A stretch of DNA of 20,055 nucleotides, from positions 1 to 20,055 of the forward strand of contig DDKG01000189.1 in assembly GCA_002339265.1 (NCBI GenBank), written 5' to 3'. Of the stretch, positions 1 to 6,261 are shown one piece after another; the stretch's first letter is position 1, and each line of letters opens with the position of its first letter. The position numbers and the translations under genes are program-made. This stretch comes from Massilia sp. UBA2604. Lineage in GTDB: Bacteria > Pseudomonadota > Gammaproteobacteria > Burkholderiales > Burkholderiaceae_D. Under the pieces are notes generated by a model. It was not told the DNA's origin and made no database searches. It saw nothing but the letters and a program-made list of their open reading frames with translations.

Positions 1-414
1 CCGCACTCGATCTTCAACCAGCCGACGTCGAGCTTCCAGCCCAACAGCCTGGTGATCCGCCTGCAGCCGGACGAAGGCCTGTCGATGAACCTGATGGCCA
101 AGACCCCGGGCGACTCGATGCGCCTGAAGCAGGCCGAACTCGAACTCGATTTCCGCGAGCAGTTCAAGGCGCCGCGCATGGAGGCCTATGAACGCCTGCT
201 GCTCGACGTGCTGCGCGGCCAGCTGACCCTGTTCATGCGCGGCGACGAGCTGGAAGCGGCGTGGGAATGGGTCGAGCCGATCCTCGAGCACTGGGAGCAG
301 GACGACAACACGCCGGCGCCTTACACCTCGGGCACCTGGGGGCCGGCCGCCGCCAGCGCCCTGATCGGCCGCGACGGCCTGCAGTGGCGCGAAGAAGCGC
401 TGCCGGAAGACTGA
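1..414 (+). CDS. zwf: Glucose-6-phosphate 1-dehydrogenase, C-terminal end (partial, 5' cut by window edge)
   Basis: The open frame enters from the left edge with no start and ends at TGA 412-414, giving the last 137 residues. The text resembles the C-terminus of bacterial Zwf: the stretch beginning NSLVIRLQPDEG, the MNLMAKTPG segment, the EAYERLLLDVLRGQ helix with FMRGDELEAAW, and the closing SGTWGP...LIGRDGLQWR block. The family enzyme oxidises glucose-6-phosphate to 6-phosphogluconolactone with NADP+, feeding the oxidative pentose-phosphate and Entner-Doudoroff routes in the cytoplasm. The catalytic and cofactor-binding N-terminal half lies outside the window, so activity cannot be judged. 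A HexR-type regulator follows 19 bp downstream in the same direction, the classic partner of zwf in proteobacteria. Identification is secure; only the extent is incomplete. Confidence 0.95.
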   Translation, partial: PHSIFNQPTSSFQPNSLVIRLQPDEGLSMNLMAKTPGDSMRLKQAELELDFREQFKAPRMEAYERLLLDVLRGQLTLFMRGDELEAAWEWVEPILEHWEQDDNTPAPYTSGTWGPAAASALIGRDGLQWREEALPED

Positions 415-433
415 CAGTCGCCCGAGACCTATC

Positions 434-1288
434 ATGCTGCTCGATTCGATCCGCACCCAGCTCGACACGCTCTCCAAATCGGAGCGCAAGGTCGCGCTCG
501 CGGTGCTGGCCGCGCCTTCCGCGACCGTGAGCCAGAACATCACCGCCCTGGCGCGCAACGCGCAAGTGTCGGAACCGACCGTGGTGCGCTTTTGCCGCAC
601 GCTCGGCTACGACGGCTGGCACGAGTTCAAGCTCAAGCTGGCGCAAGGCCTGGCGCTGGCCCTGCCCGGCGCCAGCGAGGCGCCGCACCAGGACGACCTG
701 GCCTCGGACCTGATCAACAAGATCTGCAGCCGCTCGATCAACACCCTGCTCGACCTGCGCAACAACCTCAAGCCCGAGCTGGTGCAGCAGGCGCTCGAGA
801 TCCTGGCGCGCGCCAACAAGATCGAGTTCTACGGCCAGGGCACGTCCGGCTTCGTGGCCGCCGACGCCCAGCACAAATTCTTCCGCTCCGGCGTGCCGAC
901 GGTGGCCTATACCGACCCGTCGATTCACTCGATCGCAGCGGCCCTGCTGCGCGAAGGCGATGCGCTGGTGGCGATCTCGCAGCGCGGCAACAACCCGGCG
1001 CTGACGCGCTCGGCCAAGCTGGCCAAGGCCGGCGGCGCCGACGTGATCGTGCTGGCGCCGTCCGGCACCCCGCTGGCCGAGATGGCCACGCTCTTGATCC
1101 CGATCGACCTGGTGTTCGCGACCGACCCGTACACGCCGATCTCGGCGCGCCTGGCCTACCTGGTCGTGATCGACGTGCTGGCGGTGGGCCTGGCCCTGCG
1201 CCGCGGACCGGAATTCCGCAAGAAGATGCAGAACGCGCAGAAGGCGCTGCAGGAATTCGACATGCAGTTCGATTCCTTCATCGGCTGA
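434..1288 (+). CDS. hexR: MurR/RpiR-family transcriptional regulator with SIS domain, HexR type
   Basis: The 284-residue protein has the two-domain plan of the RpiR family. An N-terminal helix-turn-helix lies at about residues 30-72 (VSQNITALARNAQ, then VSEPTVVRFCRTLGY), and a sugar-isomerase (SIS) ligand domain covers about 125-255. The SIS phosphosugar loops are GQGTSG (Ser138) and AISQRGNN (Ser182). The following AADAQHKFFRSG segment is typical of HexR. In the pseudomonads HexR represses zwf, edd and gap-type genes and is released by 2-keto-3-deoxy-6-phosphogluconate; the position 19 bp after zwf supports the same role here. The second loop reads SQRGNN rather than the more usual SxSGxT, so ligand preference could differ. 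The ATG at 434 has only a weak ribosome-binding site, consistent with read-through from zwf. The family call is firm and the HexR call is likely. Confidence 0.88.
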   Translation: MLLDSIRTQLDTLSKSERKVALAVLAAPSATVSQNITALARNAQVSEPTVVRFCRTLGYDGWHEFKLKLAQGLALALPGASEAPHQDDLASDLINKICSRSINTLLDLRNNLKPELVQQALEILARANKIEFYGQGTSGFVAADAQHKFFRSGVPTVAYTDPSIHSIAAALLREGDALVAISQRGNNPALTRSAKLAKAGGADVIVLAPSGTPLAEMATLLIPIDLVFATDPYTPISARLAYLVVIDVLAVGLALRRGPEFRKKMQNAQKALQEFDMQFDSFIG

Positions 1289-1306
1289 GCGGAGCGTCCA
1301 ACGCCG

Positions 1307-2323
1307 ATGCCGTCGCCTTATAAACTCTTGCTGGCCGCTGTCGTAGCGGCAGGTCTGCTATCCCTCTGCACGTTCGAGCCGCGGCTGCAATTGCCTGCCC
1401 CGGTCGTCGTGCAGCGCGTGCATGACGTCGAAGGTTTCGAAGTGCGCCACGTCGGTTTCGCGGGCGCCGGCGCGGAAGGGTTCCAGCCGCGTTTCGGCCT
1501 GGGCAGCGCGCTGCAGGCCGGTACGCCCTTCGTGCTGTACGGCGACCGGATCTACCAGCGCGCCGGCCCCGGCAGCTTCATCGTGCGGCCGCGCGGCAAC
1601 GCCCGCGCACGCTACCTGGTCGAGGAACATGCGGACCGGCCCAACGGCCATTCCGGCAACATCACCAGCCTGTCGATCAGCGACATCGAACGCCGCGAGC
1701 TGCTCGGCCGGCGATTCCTGCGCAACAGCCCGGCCGACATGGGGAACGACGGACCCGGCCAACAGGCACTGGACTTCGTGCGCACGGTGCTGGTCGCGCC
1801 GCCGCCGGCGCAGGGGCTGGGCGTGGCCGGCGGCCCGTCGTATGGCGCGGCGCCGGCGACCCAGACGCCACTGCGGCCGGGCCAGGATGACCCGCCCGTG
1901 GAGGGCGGCGATGGCTGCCCGCCCAATTACCGGATCGACCACGTCCGGCGTCCGCTGCAGTTCGATGCCGGCGCATGGGCGTTCCGGTCGCGCGCAGACG
2001 CCAGGAGCTTTGCCTGCACCGCCAATTTCATCGTGGTGAACTCGGGCAACGGCGCCCGCCTGCTGCTCGATCTGCTGGACGCGGGCGGCGCGCACCTGTT
2101 CCAGACCGAGGTCGCGCTGCCATTCGACGAGGGCGCCATCGTCACGGTGGAGCGCTTGCGGGTCAATGGCCAGCGCCTGCAGGTCGATGTGCACCGCCAT
2201 CCCGGCAAGCTACCCGATGGCAAGCCGAGTGCGCGCCAGCGCTTGCGCCTGGTGATCTCGATGGCGCCGCCAGAAGCGCCGCCGCCGTCCACGCCGCCTT
2301 CGGTTGATGTGGTTGTAGAATAG
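1307..2323 (+). CDS. Unrecognised exported or membrane-anchored protein, 338 aa
   Basis: I do not recognise this family. A hydrophobic segment at residues 7-21 preceded by Lys6 looks like a signal peptide or single anchor. Cys21 follows LSL, but Leu at the -1 position is not a canonical lipobox, so lipoprotein status is doubtful. Two compact parts follow: about 30-165 (containing VLYGDRIYQR and the SNITSL-like NITSLSISDIERREL stretch) and about 200-320, rich in alternating hydrophobic residues and holding two cysteines (Cys204, Cys237) that could form a disulfide in the periplasm. They are joined by a Pro/Gly/Ala-rich linker at about 165-200, and the tail from about 320 is proline-rich. A GGAG ribosome-binding site at 1291-1294 supports the ATG at 1307, 18 bp after hexR. 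The base composition matches its neighbours. Coding status is likely; function is unknown. Confidence 0.7.
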   Translation: MPSPYKLLLAAVVAAGLLSLCTFEPRLQLPAPVVVQRVHDVEGFEVRHVGFAGAGAEGFQPRFGLGSALQAGTPFVLYGDRIYQRAGPGSFIVRPRGNARARYLVEEHADRPNGHSGNITSLSISDIERRELLGRRFLRNSPADMGNDGPGQQALDFVRTVLVAPPPAQGLGVAGGPSYGAAPATQTPLRPGQDDPPVEGGDGCPPNYRIDHVRRPLQFDAGAWAFRSRADARSFACTANFIVVNSGNGARLLLDLLDAGGAHLFQTEVALPFDEGAIVTVERLRVNGQRLQVDVHRHPGKLPDGKPSARQRLRLVISMAPPEAPPPSTPPSVDVVVE

Positions 2324-2348
2324 CGTTTTTTCAGCCAGCATTCGTACC

Positions 2349-2846
2349 ATGCACATCAATCCTGAACGCAGCGACCGTCCCGACTATGACCTGCTGGTGC
2401 GCCAGGTGGCCAGCGTCCTCGAGGGCGAGCGCGACCTGACCGCCAACGCTTCCCAGTTCTCGGCCCTGGTCTACGACACCCTGGCCGACCTGAACTGGGC
2501 CGGCTTCTATTTCACGGTTCCCTCGAAAAAAGGCGAAGGCCAGGACCTGCTGGTCGGCCCGTTCCAGGGCAAACCGGCCTGCGCCCGCATCCCGTTCGGG
2601 CGCGGCGTCTGCGGCACGACCGCCGCCCTACGCAAGACCATCGTGGTGCCGGACGTGCATGCCTTCCCGGGCCATATCGCCTGCGACTCGGCCTCGGCGT
2701 CGGAGATCGTCATCCCGGTGATCAAGGACGACAAGCTGATTGGCGTGTTCGATATCGACAGCCCGAAGCCGGACCGATTCTCGGAAGAAGACCGCGCGGG
2801 CCTCGAGGCCATGCTTGCGGCGTTCATCGCCGGTACCGATTTCTGA
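2349..2846 (+). CDS. msrC: Free methionine-(R)-sulfoxide reductase, GAF-domain type (fRMsr)
   Basis: The 165-residue protein is a single GAF domain of the length usual for fRMsr (YebR/MsrC). It has the family signature blocks: NWAGFYF at 49-55, GPFQGKPAC at 70-78, IPFGRGVCG at 81-89, [15 protein letters not shown] at 100-114 and the SEIVIPV strand. All three redox cysteines of the family are present: Cys78, Cys88 and Cys112, the last being the expected catalytic nucleophile. The enzyme reduces free (not protein-bound) methionine-R-sulfoxide and is recycled by thioredoxin. It starts 25 bp after the preceding hypothetical gene, so they may share a transcript, although the start has no strong ribosome-binding site. 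It lies between two genes of NADPH-producing sugar metabolism, which fits a redox-repair role but does not prove co-regulation. Confidence 0.9.
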   Translation: MHINPERSDRPDYDLLVRQVASVLEGERDLTANASQFSALVYDTLADLNWAGFYFTVPSKKGEGQDLLVGPFQGKPACARIPFGRGVCGTTAALRKTIVVPDVHAFPGHIACDSASASEIVIPVIKDDKLIGVFDIDSPKPDRFSEEDRAGLEAMLAAFIAGTDF

Positions 2847-2871
2847 TTCAAGCTGCGGGTTTGCGCAGGAA

Positions 2872-2900
2872 CCTGGGTTCCCGCCTTCGCGGGAACGACG
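2872..2900 (-). repeat. REP-like palindromic repeat, unit 1
   Basis: This is a short palindrome in the gap between msrC and tal. The stem GTTCCCGC (2877-2884) pairs perfectly with GCGGGAAC (2889-2896) around the loop CTTC. It is flanked by CCTGG on one side and GACG on the other. On the minus strand it reads in the same orientation as units 2 and 3. Its third stem pair is T-A where the other units have C-G, so the pairing is kept despite the sequence change. Confidence 0.85.
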
Positions 2901-2951
2901 GTTTTCAGGTTGCAGGCCAGTGGAGACATCAATACCCCACTGGCAGCAGCA

Positions 2952-2980
2952 CGTCATCCCCGCGCAGGCGGGGATCCAAG
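2952..2980 (+). repeat. REP-like palindromic repeat, unit 2
   Basis: The stem ATCCCCGC (2956-2963) pairs with GCGGGGAT (2968-2975) around the loop GCAG, between a 5' CGTC and a 3' CCAAG. It is inverted relative to unit 1, 51 bp away, so the pair can also fold into one long imperfect hairpin ahead of tal. The outermost stem pair is A-T instead of the G-C of the other copies, a compensated change. Confidence 0.87.
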
Positions 2981-3030
2981 GCCTCACCGAAGCCCCAAGA
3001 ATTCCAAGTTCCACTCCTCACGAGACCACC

Positions 3031-3960
3031 ATGAACCAACTCGAACAGCTCAAGCAGTACACCACCGTGGTCGCCGACACTGGCGACTTCCAGTCGATCA
3101 AGGCCTATGCCCCGCAGGATGCGACCACCAACCCGTCGCTGATCCTGAAGGCCGTGCAGAAGCCGGAATACCGTCCACTGCTGGAAAAGGCGATCGCCGA
3201 TGCGCCGAATGCTTCCACCGAAGCGATCGTCGACAGCCTGCTGATCGCCTTCGGCGTCGAGATCCTGAAGTATGTGCCGGGCCGCGTCTCGACCGAGATC
3301 GACGCCGCGCTGTCGTTCGATACCGAAGCCACCGTCGCCAAGGGCCGCGAACTGATCGCGCTGTACGAAAAGAACGGCGTGTCGCGCGAGCGCGTGCTGA
3401 TCAAGATCGCCTCGACCTGGGAAGGCATCCGAGCCGCCGAGATCCTGGAAAAGGATGGCATCCACTGCAACCTGACCCTGCTGTTCTCGCTGTGCCAGGC
3501 GGTGGCCTGCGCCGAAGCGAACGTGAAACTGATCTCGCCGTTCGTCGGCCGCATCTATGACTGGTACAAGAAGTCGAGCGGCACCGACTATCAGGGCGCC
3601 GACGATCCGGGCGTGCAGTCGGTCAAGCGCATCTACCAGTATTACCGCAAGTTCGGCTACCAGACCGAGGTGATGGGCGCGAGCTTCCGCAATACTTCGC
3701 AGATCCTGGAACTGGCCGGCTGCGACCTGCTGACCATTTCTCCCGACCTGCTGCAAAAGCTGGCCGACAGCGACGCGCCGGTCGAGCGCAAGCTGGTCAA
3801 GGACGATGGCGCCGATATCCAGAAGATCGCGATGGACGAAAAGACCTTCCGCTTCATGCTGAACGAAGACGCGATGGGCACCGAGAAGCTGGCCGAAGGC
3901 ATCCGCGCCTTCGTGGCCGATTCGATCAAGCTCAAGCAGATGATTGAAGGTATGCGTTAA
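3031..3960 (+). CDS. tal: Transaldolase (TalB type)
   Basis: The 309-residue protein aligns along its length with E. coli TalB. Visible blocks are [11 protein letters not shown] near the N-terminus, [10 protein letters not shown] at 28-37, [11 protein letters not shown] at 82-92, [30 protein letters not shown] and VMGASFRN. The Schiff-base lysine is Lys125 in IKIAST, and Asp16 and Glu89 match the conserved acid residues. The enzyme moves a dihydroxyacetone unit between sedoheptulose-7-phosphate and glyceraldehyde-3-phosphate in the non-oxidative pentose-phosphate pathway. The frame stays open upstream to 2740, but that part only translates msrC sequence and the repeats, and the TalB N-terminus begins at the ATG at 3031, so that start is chosen. 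Repeat pairs lie on both sides. Placement near zwf and hexR fits a sugar-phosphate cluster. Confidence 0.96.
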   Translation: MNQLEQLKQYTTVVADTGDFQSIKAYAPQDATTNPSLILKAVQKPEYRPLLEKAIADAPNASTEAIVDSLLIAFGVEILKYVPGRVSTEIDAALSFDTEATVAKGRELIALYEKNGVSRERVLIKIASTWEGIRAAEILEKDGIHCNLTLLFSLCQAVACAEANVKLISPFVGRIYDWYKKSSGTDYQGADDPGVQSVKRIYQYYRKFGYQTEVMGASFRNTSQILELAGCDLLTISPDLLQKLADSDAPVERKLVKDDGADIQKIAMDEKTFRFMLNEDAMGTEKLAEGIRAFVADSIKLKQMIEGMR

Positions 3961-3981
3961 TTATTTTGTTGGCTTAAGTAT

Positions 3982-4009
3982 GTCGTCCCCGCGCAGGCGG
4001 GGACCCAAG
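3982..4009 (+). repeat. REP-like palindromic repeat, unit 3
   Basis: The stem GTCCCCGC pairs with GCGGGGAC around the loop GCAG, and the unit ends in CCAAG. It begins 22 bp after the transaldolase stop codon. Its 28 bases match the reverse complement of unit 4 at 27 positions; the one difference is in the loop. Confidence 0.88.
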
Positions 4010-4055
4010 TCCTAAGCAGACCACTCGACTCAATGTGTGTGGCTGAGCTGGAAAA

Positions 4056-4084
4056 CTTGGGTCCCCGCCTTCGCGGGGACGACG
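4056..4084 (-). repeat. REP-like palindromic repeat, unit 4
   Basis: This is the inverted partner of unit 3, 46 bp away, with stem GTCCCCGC/GCGGGGAC and loop CTTC. Together units 3 and 4 can form a 28-bp near-perfect stem in the gap between the convergent tal and TetR genes. That could slow or stop transcription from both sides or protect mRNA ends. Only a TTTT run follows (4085-4088), so it is not a textbook intrinsic terminator. Confidence 0.88.
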
Positions 4085-4127
4085 TTTTGGAGCTAACGAA
4101 AGAAGGTAGTTCCTGGCCTTCAGGCCC

Positions 4128-4745
4128 TCAGCGCGCCTTCAACCCCGCCAGGAAGGTATCGATCACCTCCCCGCCCAGCGCCATCAGGTCGAACGACTCC
4201 AGGTCGAACAGCCAGTTGCGCAGCAGGCCGTCGAGCATGATCCACATGCAGGTCGCGGCATTGCGCGGGTCGATGCTGGCCGGCAGCTGGCCGTTGGCGC
4301 GCGCCTCGGCCAGTTGCGCCTCCATGCGGGCACGCCATTCGGCCACCGCCTCGCGCTTGCGCACGCGCGCCGAGTCGACTTCGTCAGTGAACTCGGTCTT
4401 GAGGGTGGCGATCTCGAACACCCGACGCGCCTTCTCGTCGCTGACGACAATGTGCAGCACCGCCATCAGCTCGTCGCGCAGGCGTTGCAGCGGGTCGGCG
4501 ACTTCGCGCTCGCCGAGCAGCTTGACCGCCGTGTCCATCGGCATCGTGGCGCGATCCATCATCGCGCTGAACAGCGCGCCCTTGTCCACGAAGTGCCAAT
4601 AAATAGCACCACGCGTTACACCCGCGGCGGTTGCGATATGTTGTAATGTCGTTCGCGAAACACCCTGTTTAGCGAACAATATTTCAGCTGCATCAAGAAT
4701 GCTGTCGCGGGTCGCCGCTGCTTCTTCCTTCGTCCTGCGAACCAT
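4128..4745 (-). CDS. TetR-family repressor of the adjacent RND efflux operon (AcrR/TtgR-like)
   Basis: The 205-residue protein starts with the standard TetR DNA-binding domain: RDSILDAAEILFAKQGVSRTT, then the helix-turn-helix at about 32-51 (LQHIATAAGVTRGAIYWHF) followed by DKGALF. This wording is typical of the AcrR/TtgR group that controls RND multidrug pumps. The remaining helices (about 60-205) form the dimer and drug-binding part, which is variable in this family. It is divergent from the adaptor-pump-OMF operon with a 169-bp shared promoter region holding an AcrR-box-like palindrome. The expected role is to repress both directions until an inducing compound binds. The start at 4745 keeps the usual short basic arm MVRRTKEEAAATR. 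The inducer cannot be read from the sequence, and the exact subfamily name is uncertain. Confidence 0.9.
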   Translation of the reverse strand: MVRRTKEEAAATRDSILDAAEILFAKQGVSRTTLQHIATAAGVTRGAIYWHFVDKGALFSAMMDRATMPMDTAVKLLGEREVADPLQRLRDELMAVLHIVVSDEKARRVFEIATLKTEFTDEVDSARVRKREAVAEWRARMEAQLAEARANGQLPASIDPRNAATCMWIMLDGLLRNWLFDLESFDLMALGGEVIDTFLAGLKAR

Positions 4746-4786
4746 TTCTTTTGAGAAACCCTCGAATTAATAGGTGCTTAAAACAT

Positions 4787-4814
4787 TTTACATACAGTCG
4801 TGATAGTATATAAA
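4787..4814 (+). promoter_or_regulatory. Candidate sigma-70 promoter for the RND efflux operon
   Basis: TTTACA (4787-4792) and TATAAA (4809-4814) are separated by 16 bp and would start transcription near 4821, about 94 nt before the adaptor ATG. The candidate lies wholly on top of the palindromic operator described separately, which is what a repressor-controlled pump promoter should look like. On the opposite strand a TATACT -10-like hexamer (4805-4810) could serve the tetR gene, but its -35 is poor. A second TTGACC at 4862-4867 has no good -10 partner. Confidence 0.5.
4789..4812. promoter_or_regulatory. AcrR-box-like operator palindrome
   Basis: The 24 bases TACATACAGTCG / TGATAGTATATA form an imperfect inverted repeat in which 8 of 12 positions of the half-sites agree. 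Compared by eye with the E. coli AcrR operator as I remember it, 19 of 24 positions match, including the entire first TACATACA. It sits between the divergent tetR and pump genes and covers the best promoter. Binding of this TetR protein is inferred, not shown. Confidence 0.6.
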
Positions 4815-4914
4815 ATTATTTGCAAAAGCCAGCGTTGAAATCACATCCCATGCATATGTTGTTGACCTGGGTATGACATCGACGTGTATCACTAACTAGA
4901 AGGAAGCACACGTA

Positions 4915-6231
4915 ATGCGCTCTGCCAACTCCTCATCCATGTCCCTCACCCGGGTCGCGGCCGCCACCATGGCTGCGCTGGTCCTGCTGTCCGCCTGCGG
5001 CAAGAAAGACGAGGCGCCGGCCGGCGCCCCGCCGGGCGGCCAGATGCCTGCCCCGGAAGTCGGGGTCGTCACCGCCAAGTTCGAAACGGTTGCCTTGCAG
5101 ACCGAGTTGCCAGCGCGTGTAGAACCGATCCGTACCGCCCAGGTCCGCGCCCGCGTCGACGGCGTCGTCCTCAAGCGTTCCTTCACCGAAGGCAGCATGG
5201 TCAAGCAAGGCCAGTCGCTGTTCATCATCGATCCGGCGCCCTACCAGGCCCAGCTCGCCTCTGCCCGCGCCGACGTCGCGCGCGCCGAAGCCAACCTGGT
5301 CGCCTCGCGCGCCATCGCCGAGCGCTACAAGCCGCTGGTCGAAGCCAACGCTGTCAGTAAACAGGAATTCGACAACGCCGTCGCCGCCCAAAAGCAGGGT
5401 GAGGCCGAAGTCGCCGCCGCCCAGGCGCAGCTGAAAGTCGCGCAGATCAATGTTGGTTACACGAATGTGAACGCTCCCATCTCGGGCCGCATCGGCCGCG
5501 CGCTGGTGACCGAGGGCGCGCTGGTGTCGGCGACCCAGTCGACCGAGCTGGCCCTGATCCAGCAGACCGACAGCATGTACCTGAACATCACCCAGTCGGC
5601 CACCGAGCTGCAGCGCCTGAAGAAGCAAGGCGGCGGCGCCGACAACGTGCCGGTGACCGTGCTGCTGGAAGACGGCTCCGAGCTGCCGACCCGCGGCCGC
5701 CTGCTGTTCTCGGACGTGACCGTCGACCAGGGCACCGGCCAGATCACGCTGCGCGCCACCGTGGACAACAAGAACAACGCCCTGCTGCCGGGCCAGTACG
5801 TGCGCGTGCGCATCGCGCAAGCCTCGCTGCCGAACGGCGTCCTGATCCCGCAACAGGCCGTGACCCGCGGCGGCGCGCAAGGCGACACCCTGACCGTGAT
5901 CGGCGCCGACAACAAGCCGGTGCCGCGCAACGTCACCATCGCCTCGCAGCAGGGCCAGAGCTGGATCGTCACCGGAGGCCTGAAGGAAGGCGAACGCGTG
6001 ATGGTCGACGGCTTCCAGAAGATCCAGATGATGCCGCCTGGTACGCCGGTCAAGGCCGTGCCATGGCAGCCGAAGGCCGCGCCTGCGGGCGCCGCGCCAG
6101 TGGCAGCGCAACCGGGCACCCCGGAAGCGGCCACCGGCAACCCGGCCAACGCCGCACCGGCAGCCACCACCGCGACCCCGAACAAGGGCACGCCGGCGGC
6201 CGGCGCCGAAGCTCCGGCATCGAGCCGCTAA
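4915..6231 (+). CDS. RND efflux periplasmic adaptor lipoprotein (AcrA/MexA type)
   Basis: The 438-residue membrane-fusion protein bridges the inner-membrane pump and the outer-membrane channel. A signal peptide ends in the lipobox LSAC with Cys28, so the mature protein should be lipid-anchored in the periplasm. The biotinyl-lipoyl half-motifs are RARVDGVVLKRSFTEGSMVKQGQSLFIIDPAPY (from about 78) and VNAPISGRIGRALVTEGALVS (from about 184), flanking the alpha-helical hairpin with its ARADVARAEANL and EAEVAAAQAQLKVAQ helices. The beta-barrel and membrane-proximal domains follow. Residues from about 385 to the end are an Ala/Pro/Thr-rich tail not expected in AcrA, probably disordered. The AAGGAAG ribosome-binding site (4900-4906) supports the ATG at 4915 over the internal Met9. 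It is the first gene of the operon; the pump follows after 30 bp. Confidence 0.94.
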   Translation: MRSANSSSMSLTRVAAATMAALVLLSACGKKDEAPAGAPPGGQMPAPEVGVVTAKFETVALQTELPARVEPIRTAQVRARVDGVVLKRSFTEGSMVKQGQSLFIIDPAPYQAQLASARADVARAEANLVASRAIAERYKPLVEANAVSKQEFDNAVAAQKQGEAEVAAAQAQLKVAQINVGYTNVNAPISGRIGRALVTEGALVSATQSTELALIQQTDSMYLNITQSATELQRLKKQGGGADNVPVTVLLEDGSELPTRGRLLFSDVTVDQGTGQITLRATVDNKNNALLPGQYVRVRIAQASLPNGVLIPQQAVTRGGAQGDTLTVIGADNKPVPRNVTIASQQGQSWIVTGGLKEGERVMVDGFQKIQMMPPGTPVKAVPWQPKAAPAGAAPVAAQPGTPEAATGNPANAAPAATTATPNKGTPAAGAEAPASSR

Positions 6232-6261
6232 GCGCCGCAGGACAAGAACAGGAATACTTCA

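Noticed and set aside
2740..3030. A 97-codon N-terminal extension of transaldolase
   Set aside because: It translates the end of msrC in another frame and the hairpin repeats. TalB homology begins at the ATG at 3031.
2872..4084. A CRISPR array formed by the four similar repeats
   Set aside because: There are only four copies in alternating orientation, with a whole gene between the pairs and no regular spacers.
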